This document shows positions 19,902 to 30,117 of a DNA stretch of 64,000 bases, in pieces. The notes under the pieces are model-generated. The model worked only from the letters and a program-made list of their open reading frames with translations. It had not been told where the DNA came from and did no database searches. The translations under genes and the position numbers were made by a program. Each line of letters opens with the position of its first letter. Position 1 is the stretch's first letter. This DNA is from Schizochytrium sp. TIO01 (Eukaryota; Sar; Bigyra; Thraustochytrida; Thraustochytriidae): the NCBI GenBank assembly GCA_004764695.1, contig SMSO01000031.1, positions 6,381,261 to 6,445,260 on the forward strand. Reading direction: 5' to 3'.

Positions 19902-21542
19902 TTACTCTGCTTTCTTTGCCTTCTTCTTTGTCCTACCTGTAGATTTACTAGATTTGCTTTTGGAGTCATCTCCGTTTTCGTCCTTCGAAGATGACTTGCG
20001 CTTGCTGTTCTGTTTGTTGGACTCTGGCTTGTCCTCCTTCTTTTCCTTCTTAGATGTAACCTTCTTTTTGTTTTCATTGTCTTTTTTCTTCTTCTCACCG
20101 GAGGATGAGTCATTGCCCTTGCCAGAAGAGGCTCCAGGTCCAGGATATGCGCGGGCAAGCTTGTCAACATCAAACTTAGTGCGTGATGATTTGTACGTCA
20201 TGCAGCGAATCTTGCCAAAAATCTCACGTTCCTTCCAACCTTGATCATGGATACCCATAATGCTCCAACCTACGCCAACAACACTATTCGGGTCTCCACC
20301 ATCGAGATTGTAAATATCATTGAGACGCAAGCCATAGTCAAGCGCCTCTTCAGGAGTTTCTGTCCATATCAGAAGCTGTTTGGCCCAGTACATGCGCAGC
20401 CAGCCATGCATCTTACCTTCTTCGCGCGCCATCACTTGCGCAGCATTCCAAAGTTCATCGTTCGTGCGTGCTTCCGCTAGCTCTTCAAAGGAATAAATAT
20501 GCGGGCGCTTGTCTTTTTTGTGGACTTCAAGGGTCTCCCTTGCCCACTCGTAAGCTGCTTCAAGTGAGTCGTATTTCGGTTCAAAGTGGCAGTAGTTATC
20601 TGCAAGCTCGCGTCGTACCAGACACTCCTCGACAAAACCGTTGATTTCGCTTGACGGGATTGACTTGTTTTCCTTAGCATATGCCTCGGCGTCCAATATA
20701 ACGCGCTGCGGGGCAATAAAGCCATAATTCATATACGGCGACATATTCGACACAGCCTTTGCATTCGGATCGTTGCGGTCACGGTCATACTTGCCAAGAC
20801 GTTTCGCATCTAGAAAAGCTTCGAGCGTCTTCCGAGCACCCGATGGGCCAGGAGGGAAAATACCATTCACAGGTTCTACGGAAGTGTCCATCTTGTAATC
20901 CGACTTTAGTTTTTCAAACATTCCATCAAAGTCGGCATCATGTAGCTTCTCGTCTGGTGAGGGCATTTTCTGCACCTCAGGGAAATCCTCCAGAAACTCA
21001 TCCTTTCTGCGATTGATCTTCGAGCGAATAGTGCGCGCCGCATACTCGCGTTTGTCAGAGGTCTCCCAGCACGGAATCACATTGTGAGCATCAACCATAC
21101 AAATGGGAATATCCAATTGTTTGACAACCTCAGAGTCCCAGTTACGTTTAGGTCTCATAGGAAAGAAGTCCATGACCAGAGCTCTTGCTTTCACCTTTTT
21201 GCAATAGTTTACAAGGTCAGACGGAACTTGCTCGCTCAGCGTGACATGCATCGGGATGTTCTTGGAGTGTAGTTTCTTCTGAGTCTCTCCAAGTCCTTTG
21301 AGCAAAAACGAATAGTGACGTTGGTTCCAGTACATGTACTTGGTGGGGACAAATAGCACAACGGCGAGAGTGGCGTTCTTCGCAAAGGCGAGACTTTGCG
21401 CCTTCAATAGTGCCCAGTTGTCGTCTGCACGCTTTTCGCGATGCATCCAGTACACAATAGGACCATCATTTTTGTCATCTGAGACGATTTTCTCTTCGTC
21501 CTGCAGCCACTGCACACGTTCATCCTTAACTTCAATCTTCAT
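19902..21542 (-). CDS. PHR2: Class II CPD photolyase
   Basis: 546 residues from the ATG at 21542. The N-terminal alpha/beta domain begins with the class II signature (VYWMHREKRADDNWALLKAQ). The helical FAD-binding half ends with LDGGDPNSVVGVGWSIMGIH, then DQGWKEREIFGKIRCMTYKS, the hallmark of class II CPD photolyases. The enzyme uses blue/near-UV light and reduced FAD to split cyclobutane pyrimidine dimers. After about residue 460 comes an 85-residue tail made largely of Lys, Ser, Glu and Asp, ending GRTKKKAKKAE. It resembles a nuclear-localisation and DNA-contact tail and is not part of the core fold. The gene is divergent from the NIPA-like gene. I saw no damage to the core. The gene symbol is by family only. 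Confidence 0.92.
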   Translation of the reverse strand: MKIEVKDERVQWLQDEEKIVSDDKNDGPIVYWMHREKRADDNWALLKAQSLAFAKNATLAVVLFVPTKYMYWNQRHYSFLLKGLGETQKKLHSKNIPMHVTLSEQVPSDLVNYCKKVKARALVMDFFPMRPKRNWDSEVVKQLDIPICMVDAHNVIPCWETSDKREYAARTIRSKINRRKDEFLEDFPEVQKMPSPDEKLHDADFDGMFEKLKSDYKMDTSVEPVNGIFPPGPSGARKTLEAFLDAKRLGKYDRDRNDPNAKAVSNMSPYMNYGFIAPQRVILDAEAYAKENKSIPSSEINGFVEECLVRRELADNYCHFEPKYDSLEAAYEWARETLEVHKKDKRPHIYSFEELAEARTNDELWNAAQVMAREEGKMHGWLRMYWAKQLLIWTETPEEALDYGLRLNDIYNLDGGDPNSVVGVGWSIMGIHDQGWKEREIFGKIRCMTYKSSRTKFDVDKLARAYPGPGASSGKGNDSSSGEKKKKDNENKKKVTSKKEKKEDKPESNKQNSKRKSSSKDENGDDSKSKSSKSTGRTKKKAKKAE

Positions 21543-22717
21543 TTTCTAGCCTAATTTGAGACCCAGAGCCTTTTCGTAGAGCGCCAACAAAATGTCTAGC
21601 TTGCTGTCTGTCTCCACAGCAATAAATTCTACTCCGAGTGTCCTAACGACCTTGTCTCGACGCCCTTCGAAGCAGCACTTTTCTCTCTCGACCAAACAGC
21701 ACGTTTGCAAGAAGATCCTTCAGACTGCTTTCAACTTCTTCGTCAAGCCCAGTGACAGAATGAGCAGGCGAGAACTCCTCCCTCGAGTTGCGTGCCGAGA
21801 CAGGTCAGGGTCCACGTTATGGTTTTGTCGCCACCTGCGATGCCTTTGACGTTGTTCACAACCACCAAACAATTCGACTTTAGTACCTGCAAGCTACTGC
21901 GAGTGTCACTCCCTTTCTTCGTCATCTGCGATTCCTATTTTCGTTGTATGCGTTTACTTTTATAAAGCTAACTTTGTTACTTGCAAGCTTGCGCCTCGAA
22001 TGGCTCCTTAGCCTCACCTTTAACCAGGCTCATCTTCCTTATGCACATTACATGACCAGCGTTATCTAATATATTTAATAAACCATAATTCACCATGTTT
22101 GGTAATATTGAACTGTCTATTTTCGTTACAGTACAAGAATGAAAAAAATCTGAAGATTGGCTTTGAGAAACTACTTTTCTCGAGATTTTTAAGGTCTAAT
22201 TTTGAGCGAGCTCTGCTTCGAATCGATTTATAGAATACTTTGGAGTGTCCCACGGGAAGACGGCTTATGAAATGCCAGCGGGGCCCTGGGCTAATTCCGT
22301 TTAGATCCTTTGGGAAAGAGGCTCATAAAGAAATAGACCGCTTAGTTTTGGAATGGTGTGTACCTGCAGGTGCCCTTTTGGTAGTCCTCGTGCAAGCGCG
22401 GAGTTTGCATGAAATAGACAATCAGTCGGAGTGGTGAATCTCGTTACCTTTTCTTGGCACTAGTAATGTTCACATTCTGAAACAAATGGCGAACTTGGGA
22501 ATTAGTGGAGTGAAACTACAGCACCAAACCTGCTCTAGTGGCAAGGGCTCATTGTGGCGAGATCGACTTCAATTTGGTGTTGTATATGCGTTCTTGGCAG
22601 CTGAAGAGAGGTTCTTCTCTGCATTTATCGGGCAAAGAACAAGGCAACGCCAAAGTTAAGCGGGGAAACAGACAAAGTTTTTACTTTTGATTAGGGGCAC
22701 TACGTAGATTTCTCCAT
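21543..22717. other. Divergent intergenic region
   Basis: About 1.2 kb between the photolyase and NIPA-like starts, so it should hold both promoters. No gene, repeat or RNA is recognised. Confidence 0.45.
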
Positions 22718-24058
22718 ATGGGCAACTCTTTGCCATGCGGTACGACAAATACTTCCGCGGTTACTGACTCATCGGGTTGGAATTGCTCCCTTGCTGCAAC
22801 ATCTACAGAGCTCGGTAGCTGTAACTTTAATGCAACATACACTCTCAACAACGGAACGACGCTTCAACTTTCAACATGTCTTCGTTATCAAGATGTGCAA
22901 CCTCCAGGGTATGCTGTTATGCTCGCGTCCTCAGAAGACCTTGACTCTTTTTGGTGTTCAACAGCAGAACACCTTGAACAAACAAATATATCAGGCTTGC
23001 TAGAGATCGCAGACTGCGAATGCACAGAAGATAACTCTGATTCTGATAGCGCAGCGAGTAACTGGTTACTTGGAGTCATGTTTAGTATTCTTTCTTCGTT
23101 CTGTACTACATTCGGTACAATTCTACAAAAATATGCACATATTGTGAACGATCGAAAGGAAAAGAAAGCTCGTGAGTTAGGTGGTATTTTACTCTCGCCT
23201 TGGTGGTTGTTCGCTCTCTTCATTATGGTGTTGTTGCCTCTGCCTTTTGACTTTATCGCGTTTTCACTGGCACCTCAATCACTTCTTGTTCCCTTTGCGG
23301 GGATGACTATTCTTCTGAACGCAATTTTTGCCCCCATTCTTCTCAAGGAAAAAATTACCATGATTGAAATTATTGCAACCACGGTCATCCTTGTTGGCCT
23401 GGTCACGACCACAGCGAGTGGTCCAAAGACAGACGCGGATTTAGATGCCTGTGCGTTGCTGGCCCGATATAATGACCTCGATTTCTTGCTTGCCGTTATT
23501 GTACCTCTCGTCATTTGCGCAATCTCCCTTTACTTCATTCATTTTATTGAAAGCTCACCTCTAATCAACCAAATGAAGCCATTGCTTTATGCTATCTGCG
23601 CTGGAGCCTTTGGAGGAGTGGGCAACATATTTTTCAAGGCAACAGGTGAAATGGCACAGGCGAGTATTTCTGGTAGCGATGGTGTTATCAGCCCGTGGAC
23701 AACAATTCACCCATACTATCATATTATCTTCACTATCATGCTAGCAGTTTTGCAAATCAGCCACATCAACCAGGGACTTCGACGATACGATGCCGTTCTC
23801 TATCTCCCGATGTATAATACAGCATACATTCTTATTAGTGGCTCAGTAGGTGCTATAGTCTACAAGGAATTCTCTGGATACAGTACTCTTCAATTTGTGT
23901 TGTTTCCATTAGGTGTTTTTATTACACTCATGGGAATCATTTTGATGACCAGGAAGCAAACAAACGCTGAAGTGGCTCCACTTCCTCTTGAAGAGGCGCC
24001 CAAAGTTACTACATTACAGGTAAAGCCCTTCGTCACTGGAGAAAGAAACGGAGCATAA
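22718..24058 (+). CDS. NIPA-like magnesium transporter (DMT superfamily)
   Basis: 446 residues from the ATG at 22718. The first 110 residues are extracellular or lumenal in character, with several N-glycosylation sequons and Cys residues; there is no obvious cleavable signal. From about 115 onward there are about nine hydrophobic helices. They include the NIPA-type opening (FSILSSFCTTFGTILQKYAH), the FAGMTILLNAIFAPILLKEK element and QGLRRYDAVLYLPMYNTAYI near the end. NIPA proteins are proposed Mg2+ transporters of endosomes and plasma membrane. The long N-terminal ectodomain is unusual for the family, whose members mostly begin close to the first helix. The stop overlaps by 26 bases with the 3' end of the convergent gene. 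Confidence 0.85.
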   Translation: MGNSLPCGTTNTSAVTDSSGWNCSLAATSTELGSCNFNATYTLNNGTTLQLSTCLRYQDVQPPGYAVMLASSEDLDSFWCSTAEHLEQTNISGLLEIADCECTEDNSDSDSAASNWLLGVMFSILSSFCTTFGTILQKYAHIVNDRKEKKARELGGILLSPWWLFALFIMVLLPLPFDFIAFSLAPQSLLVPFAGMTILLNAIFAPILLKEKITMIEIIATTVILVGLVTTTASGPKTDADLDACALLARYNDLDFLLAVIVPLVICAISLYFIHFIESSPLINQMKPLLYAICAGAFGGVGNIFFKATGEMAQASISGSDGVISPWTTIHPYYHIIFTIMLAVLQISHINQGLRRYDAVLYLPMYNTAYILISGSVGAIVYKEFSGYSTLQFVLFPLGVFITLMGIILMTRKQTNAEVAPLPLEEAPKVTTLQVKPFVTGERNGA

Positions 24059-24773
24059 GAGTAGCAAATATTGATATCGAAAGAATTCGTGGCTGCTTAT
24101 ACCATGGCTCGACATTCTCTTTTTCAACGTTTGCTACAGCTAAATGGCTTGTCCAGGGGCTCGAAGAGGCCGACTCCTCGGCCTCAATGGCCTTCATTTT
24201 GTCGCGAAACTCGATTTGCGCGTCACTCAAGGGACGTAGATAGCTTGCAAATTCCATATACATATGAAGTCTACTTTGAGCAGAAATCAAAGCATAGTAC
24301 TGCCGGGACATAATCGTAACCTGTGCTTCGGTTAGCTCTGAGCGCGCCAGAAGTTCCTCCCATTGTGTATCGATATCCTCTAATTGATTCTCACTTTGGT
24401 TGTCGTCGAGATTCTCTTCAGTACTGCATTGTTCGGCCGGTGAGTCTGTGTCTGCTGATGGAAGCGGAATCCCTTTCTCTTGAAGAGCTTCTTCCAAGTC
24501 AGATATTATAGCAAGCTGTTTAGTCAAACTTGCTGCAGCGACTTGACGGCACGTAGCCTGCGCAGCTCGCGAACTTAAACCCAAAGCTTCAATAAGCTCT
24601 AGTGCGTAGTTAACCAACTCATCGTCTCCTAATTCATACTGTTTTGTCTTGCTTACTTGTACACTCTGCTTTGCGCAGGTTTGCCTTAAATCCTGACAGT
24701 CACTACGTTTTGCACTAGCGATTAGCGCTTGCTTTCCACGAAAACGCATCAAGGGCGAATGGATTTCCTTCAT
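24033..24773 (-). CDS. Unknown protein with C-terminal membrane anchor
   Basis: 246 residues from the first ATG (24773). The frame is open further upstream to about 24863 without another ATG, so a spliced 5' exon is possible. The protein is mostly helical and acidic. It has a region of Asp/Glu/Ser at about 120-140, then a helical part with many Gln, Ala and Glu. It ends in a single hydrophobic stretch (ILSISIFATLMLRFFLQ) that reaches the C-terminus. This is the layout of a tail-anchored protein inserted into the ER, mitochondrial or peroxisomal membrane. I recognise no domain. Its last 26 bases overlap the NIPA-like gene on the other strand. Confidence 0.6.
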   Translation of the reverse strand: MKEIHSPLMRFRGKQALIASAKRSDCQDLRQTCAKQSVQVSKTKQYELGDDELVNYALELIEALGLSSRAAQATCRQVAAASLTKQLAIISDLEEALQEKGIPLPSADTDSPAEQCSTEENLDDNQSENQLEDIDTQWEELLARSELTEAQVTIMSRQYYALISAQSRLHMYMEFASYLRPLSDAQIEFRDKMKAIEAEESASSSPWTSHLAVANVEKENVEPWYKQPRILSISIFATLMLRFFLQ

Positions 24774-24863
24774 GTTTTGATCCTTCACTCCGCTCGATCG
24801 TGCTATGCCAAAAAATAATTCTGGCAAGCACTCAAGGTATCCCTTTGATTTAGAGATACATTA

Positions 24864-25393
24864 TGTATCCGTTATTCATATACTCAAGGTTTTATTAGTA
24901 TTTCTATTAGCACCAAAGGGTGGCAGAACTCACACCACAAAGTCCCCCTATATCTTTAGGAAATGGTAGGGATTGGCGTGTAAATCATGAGCTTGAAAAG
25001 CGACCGGTAAGCAGCTGAATAGCACCTCCATGTCATATGCAACATCTAATATAATATTTGGCACAGCTCAAACTTTGAGATTTCTTTTATTCTTCAGGAT
25101 TGGAAAAAAAGAAAAGAAAAAGGGAACAAGAGGAATCTTTGGCCATTTGTGAAAAGAACAGAGCACAAGTACGAGGGAAGGAGATGAGAGATTATAAAAC
25201 ATCCTTGACATAATGTATAGAGCACTTCGAGGTGGAATTCACATAAATGAGTTGAGCCCCATGATGCAGTTCACATCGCTTGCAGTCAAATAGCACTTGA
25301 GCAAAGGGACAGATGTATCAGAGGCCCCTCAAAAGGGGAAAAGAAAGCGGATTAGTAAAGGCACATTTGAAAGCTAAATTAATAGCAAGATGG
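24864..25393. other. Intergenic, nothing recognised
   Basis: About 530 AT-rich bases between two minus-strand genes; probably 3' untranslated sequence of the PH-domain gene and the promoter of the tail-anchored gene. Confidence 0.45.
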
Positions 25394-28162
25394 TTACACT
25401 TCGACACAACCGAAAGGGACAACGCCGCGCATTCCCTGGACAGAACCAACAGAAACAATGCCCATTCTATGAGCACGAATAGAGGAAAGCCACCAGTCGC
25501 GATCGACATCGGTGTCAGCAAGAAGTGAACACTCTCCAAGCTCTGGAGAGGTGATGCAGAAGAGACGATCAATATCCTCAAGCATGTTGGACAGCTTTTT
25601 AGCCGTAGTCGGTTTCCATAAACGAATGTGCTGGTCCAGAAGAATAACATGGGCGGCCTTGTGCTTCCGTGGGTGTGTGTAAAAGTATAAGCCGTCAGCA
25701 CGAAGAACAGCAAAATAGCGAGTCCATTCAACATTGCCCTTTGTGGCGTCACTAAGCAAAGCGCTTTCCATAATCGTCAAATAACCCGCGGCATAGCGAC
25801 GTGGGCGCATAGCGACATCACTGCAGTGTTGCTGAAGAGCCTCCGTCCAGCGAGACATCTCGATATGAGACTCCGCAGAGAAAAGAACTGCAGGGCGCCG
25901 CGCGTGCCAGATATGAAATTCGTGTACAATGCATGTGGAACGAGCGATTGCCGCGCCTCGAGCAGCGCCAGTTTGCTTCCGAAGAGTTTCTCGAGGGGAA
26001 GACACCACGCCACCTGATCCAGTAAGGTGTGGGCGGCGGACAACACGCACTTCAGTTCCGTCGATTGGAATACGACCACATGGACGGCGATCCCACTCAT
26101 TACGGAACAGAAGGAGCATAGAACCATGAAGCTGCACAACGCGAGCCTTCCAGCTTCGTGATGGTGCAATGCCAACAATATTACGGCGACGGAACTGCTT
26201 CACCAAAAGTTGGCCTGAGTGGGCATCCAAAGGAGGGCGAGTCACCACCATTTCCTTACCAGAACCTTGATTTGCTTCAGCGAGGTCAACATCATCAAGG
26301 TTAATAGGTTCGTTTGGACCGCATCCCTTATCCACAGTAGCATACGCCTTAGCACGCTTACGCTTAATCTTAATCACGGTGGGAACAGTCTCTTTTGACT
26401 TTGCCCGTTCCTCTTGAATCTGCCGCAATTGCTCGATCGTCTCATCAAGGTCTTCTCCACGAATAATAGCTAATACGTTCGCTTGACGAAGTTCATCTTT
26501 AAGACGCTCCATTTCATCACGCAAGATTGCTGCTTCCAAAGACGAAATGCCTTCACAAGCAGCATCATCTTCCTCATCATTACCAAAGAGCCCCCCTTCA
26601 GCAACCTCCGTCCTTGCTCTGGCTATTTCCTGAAATTCGTTGAGATCCTGCTCCAGGCTTGTAACCTTGTGTGCGCTCATCTGAGAATCAAGAGTGTGGC
26701 GTTGAAGAGCCTCCTCGAGAGATTTAATTTTCTTCTTGCTCCAAGCATTCTCTTCACGAACTGCGCTAAGGGTTTCGCGAAGGCGGTTCATATTACGGTT
26801 ATTCTTTGGTGTTCTGAAGCTGTTGGGGCTGCTGACAGATCCGGTTCCATAGGAATCATCATCCTCGTATTCTGAGTCGGAGTTATCTGCCGCGGCCTCC
26901 ATAACCTCATCAAGGTGCTGAAAGTGCCGAATAGCGGCAAGCTTTTCTTCCTCCGAGAGCTCCTTTGAGGGCTTTTCTTTGAATCCAGGGGAGAGAAGTC
27001 CTCCATCCCCATGCGACGCTCCGCGGAGAGTCTTTCGTGTAGGAGGGGACAAAGGTGAGGTTAAAAGTGCGAGCTCAGCTTGGCTCTTTTCTTGCTCAAG
27101 TGCCTGCACACGGAGGTTCGCTTCGTCGCGCTCCTCAATAAGTTCGCGGATGCGCTGCTCCAGTTGTGTGAAACTAGCACCATCGCGCAAAGCTTCGCGA
27201 TTGAAAGTCTCCAGCTTTTGAGCCAATCCAGCGGCACGGTCGTCAAGAACCTTGCACTCGGCGCGGGATTCGTCAAGAGCATCTTTTGTTCTTGCTATTT
27301 CTTTGCGCGCCTCGGCAAGATGCTCACTCAAGCGCCCGATTTGCTCACGCTGTTGTTGGACTTCACCAGCAAGGTCACGCGCCTCCTCCTTACTTTCCTG
27401 TTCTTGTTTAAGGAGTTCCTGGCCAATCTCTGCAGCTAGCTTCGCTTCATGTTGTGCGATTTCAAGTGCTGATTTGAGACGTGCTACTTCAGCATAGACG
27501 TCGTTGGCTACGCTGTGCGGGCTGTTGTTGCTATTACGGTTTCGGATGGAACTACAGTTGTACGCGGATGCAGCATTTTCCTTATCAAAGCTGTCCCGAG
27601 TTTTGGAATTGTTGCTTCCGTTGCAGCCAATATTGTTGCTATTGTGAAGGGAAAATTGATTGCGATGCTGCAAGTTGCCTGCGTTTGCCAGCGAGCCGCT
27701 GGCATTGTGGAGGCCTGTCATGGCCGTCGGCGAGGCGCCTCCATTGGCGATATGCTCAAGTTTGTCCCGGATTTGCTCCTCGCTCGCCTTAGATTCCATC
27801 ATGAGTTCTGTGTTCTGGCCAAAGTCTCTCCCGTTCTCATGATACACCGTTCCGCCACCGCTGTGATGTGCCTCTCGTCTTTCCGAGGTGTCTTGGTTGC
27901 TCGCGTTTACCTTGTTACTCTCGACCTTCTCTTCCTCACTATTATTACTGTTGTTGTTGTTGTTGTTGCTTTTGTTGCTCTTGTTGCTACTGTTGTTGTT
28001 ATTAATATAGCTGTTGCCGCCGACCTTGTAGCCGTCACTTCCGCCACAGGCTTCCTGCTGATCTCGCGCCTGCTGAGCCTGCTGCTGCTCCTGCTGCTGT
28101 CCGCTGCCAACTCCGAGCCCAAATGTTGTGCGTTTGCCGGTGGCCGGCATCGCTTGAAACAT
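25394..28162 (-). CDS. Coiled-coil protein with tandem C-terminal PH domains
   Basis: 922 residues from the ATG at 28162. The first 130 residues are Gln-, Asn- and Ser-rich low complexity. Long coiled coils follow (about 225-370 and 455-610), with an acidic Ser/Asp segment between them (near 430-450). The C-terminal third has two PH-like units. The first begins near residue 680 (MLLLFRNEWDRRPCGRIPID, later FHIWHARRPAVLFSAESHIE, then MSRWTEAL). The second begins near 795 (AGYLTIMESALLSD, then WTRYFAVLRADGLYFYTHPR, ending in DRDWWLSSIRAHRMG). The closing W-x-x-A/S-I helices are typical of PH domains. These domains usually bind phosphoinositides or proteins, so a membrane-linked scaffold is likely. 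No enzyme domain is visible. A (GAAA)n-(ATCA)n tract lies about 100 bases upstream. Confidence 0.75.
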   Translation of the reverse strand: MFQAMPATGKRTTFGLGVGSGQQQEQQQAQQARDQQEACGGSDGYKVGGNSYINNNNSSNKSNKSNNNNNNSNNSEEEKVESNKVNASNQDTSERREAHHSGGGTVYHENGRDFGQNTELMMESKASEEQIRDKLEHIANGGASPTAMTGLHNASGSLANAGNLQHRNQFSLHNSNNIGCNGSNNSKTRDSFDKENAASAYNCSSIRNRNSNNSPHSVANDVYAEVARLKSALEIAQHEAKLAAEIGQELLKQEQESKEEARDLAGEVQQQREQIGRLSEHLAEARKEIARTKDALDESRAECKVLDDRAAGLAQKLETFNREALRDGASFTQLEQRIRELIEERDEANLRVQALEQEKSQAELALLTSPLSPPTRKTLRGASHGDGGLLSPGFKEKPSKELSEEEKLAAIRHFQHLDEVMEAAADNSDSEYEDDDSYGTGSVSSPNSFRTPKNNRNMNRLRETLSAVREENAWSKKKIKSLEEALQRHTLDSQMSAHKVTSLEQDLNEFQEIARARTEVAEGGLFGNDEEDDAACEGISSLEAAILRDEMERLKDELRQANVLAIIRGEDLDETIEQLRQIQEERAKSKETVPTVIKIKRKRAKAYATVDKGCGPNEPINLDDVDLAEANQGSGKEMVVTRPPLDAHSGQLLVKQFRRRNIVGIAPSRSWKARVVQLHGSMLLLFRNEWDRRPCGRIPIDGTEVRVVRRPHLTGSGGVVSSPRETLRKQTGAARGAAIARSTCIVHEFHIWHARRPAVLFSAESHIEMSRWTEALQQHCSDVAMRPRRYAAGYLTIMESALLSDATKGNVEWTRYFAVLRADGLYFYTHPRKHKAAHVILLDQHIRLWKPTTAKKLSNMLEDIDRLFCITSPELGECSLLADTDVDRDWWLSSIRAHRMGIVSVGSVQGMRGVVPFGCVEV

Positions 28163-28264
28163 GGTCCCGGGTCTTCTTCGAGGTCTCGCTCCCGTTATAC
28201 TTTTCAGGATCCCTAGGACCCCCTACCTCCCCGCTAGGACCCCGCTCAGTGAGAGGAAAGAAAA

Positions 28265-28265
28265 G

Positions 28266-28312
<47 letters not shown>

Positions 28313-28334
28313 AATCAATCAATCAATCAATCAA
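28265..28334. repeat. (GAAA)n followed by (ATCA)n microsatellite
   Basis: About twelve GAAA units run directly into about five ATCA units, 100-170 bases upstream of the PH-protein start codon. The A/G-rich stretch continues imperfectly to about 28410. Confidence 0.95.
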
Positions 28335-29016
28335 AAAAGAACGAAAGGAACAAAAGAACGAAGAACAGAGAGAAAGAAAGGAAAAGAGAAAGAGAAAGAG
28401 AAAGAAAGACCAAGAGCGATCCTCGCCAGCTCGCCCACTCTAACTAACGCTCCTCCTCCTCCTCTGCGGCTCCGGGGCGGCGATCGATCGATCGATCTAT
28501 CCTCGCCAGCCTCACCGGGAGCGGTTTCACCAATGGCTTCGAGTCCACGCCGGTGGTGCTGACCTGCAAACCCTCAACTCCTACAGTATCCGCTATGCGG
28601 CCCTAGGCGCCGCCCTCCTCGCTGGGGTCTCCTTCCCCAGAGCGTGGCCACGAGTGGGCTGCCCCACGAGACAAACTGTCGCCTCGCCCTCGCACGCGGC
28701 CGACGCGACGAGACGCGACGCGACGCGACGTGACGCAGCCGAGGCGGTCCCCAGCACGGCGAGCGACCTTCTTCCCTCCCAGCCAGCCAGCCAGCCAGCG
28801 ATTGCGCCCGCGCCACGGCAGGTCCCGAGCCCAGCGAAGAGCACTTGCTTGGGCAAAGTACCGCGCCACGAAGGACTGGGATTACGCGTGTGCTAGCGAG
28901 GCCTACTGTTTAGGCTATGTGCGTAGAGGAGAGCTCCACCTGCTGTTTGTTGCTGTTGATGATGATGATGATGTTGTTGTTGTTGAAGTTGCAGCAAAGC
29001 TCTGCTCTTGCTTGGG

Positions 29017-29053
29017 AGATGGATGGATGGATGGATGGATGAATGAATGAATG
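29017..29053. repeat. (GGAT)n/(GAAT)n microsatellite
   Basis: Six GGAT units pass into three GAAT-type units. Confidence 0.85.
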
Positions 29054-29202
29054 CCTGTCTACCGAAGCGGAGCGCTGTTATAGTCTGGGGGTGAGGGCAG
29101 CGGTAATCTACGCGAGAAGAGATCGATTAGGTCGGTGGGATTGGACCAAACTTTGGCAGGGAGGTGTGCGTGGATGTTTTCCTTGATCGAGTGCTCGCTT
29201 GC

Positions 29203-29235
29203 TTGCTTGCTTGCTTACTTGCTCGCTTGCTTGCT
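29203..29235. repeat. (TTGC)n microsatellite
   Basis: Imperfect TTGC/TTGCTCGC units; a similar tract is found near 45637-45665. Confidence 0.8.
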
Positions 29236-30077
29236 CTCAGAGGTCGATGCGAACGATGAGTCTAGCAAGTGTTTTGCAACGGGCAGGACGGAGGAGGATT
29301 CGACAAACAAACGAACTCCTTCCCCAGCGCTGCCTCGTACAGCGGTTGCTTGCCTCACCCCAGAACCCCTCCTCAATGGAATCCTCAGCACGTCTGAGGA
29401 TCTGGGCAACGCGAACGTATGGGATCTTAAGCTGGCAATGACAGTGACGAATCTGGCAATCGCGAGATGCCTTCGGTAGCACCCGTAGTGCCACTTCTAC
29501 TGATCGATGAATCCCAAGCTTTATTTACAAACTCCTATCGAGAACCTCAGAAGAGAAGACCTCTTCTGCTACAACTAGTACCACTGCTGGCTGGGTATAC
29601 CACCCGAACCTGCAATTGCAGTCGATGACGAGAATTGCCCAAGTCCTCGGGAGGCTAGCCGTGCCCCGGTACTCTAGGTCAAAGCAAAAACTAGCTACTA
29701 CTGCGACCTCGTTCGCTCCCTCGCTCCAAGCCGCACTTGAGCTTGCCTGGCCTCTGGTCTCTGTCAGTCAGCCCAGCGCCCTTCCTCAGTTCCGGGTCTA
29801 CAGGAGCGACTGCGTTTGCGGAATGCGATGTAATGCAATGTAATGCAATTCGATAAGAGGTAATTAATTAATCAACGATCAACAATGGCAATACCTACCT
29901 ACCTACCTATACCTACTATTTCTTCGCTACCTACGATTTCTTCGAACCTACTTTAAGATCAAAGAGAGAGCAATGAAATGGAAGCAGCGATTGAACGAGT
30001 GAACGTGCGCAGCAATCCCAAGGAACCGAGTGAACAGAGGAGAAACGACGTCCACGACTGAGCAAGAAATGAATGCG

Positions 30078-30078
<1 letters not shown>

Positions 30079-30117
<39 letters not shown>
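30079..30117. repeat. (ATCA)n microsatellite
   Basis: About nine perfect ATCA units; the same unit recurs at 28314 and 57657. Confidence 0.95.

Noticed and set aside
27515-28216. 233-codon plus-strand open frame over the PH-domain gene
   Set aside because: Val/Ala/Leu-rich antisense of the Gln/Asn-rich and coiled-coil part; looks like membrane helices only by codon reversal.
28123-28562. Lys/Glu-rich open frames across the GAAA tract
   Set aside because: Microsatellite translated in several frames; no gene.
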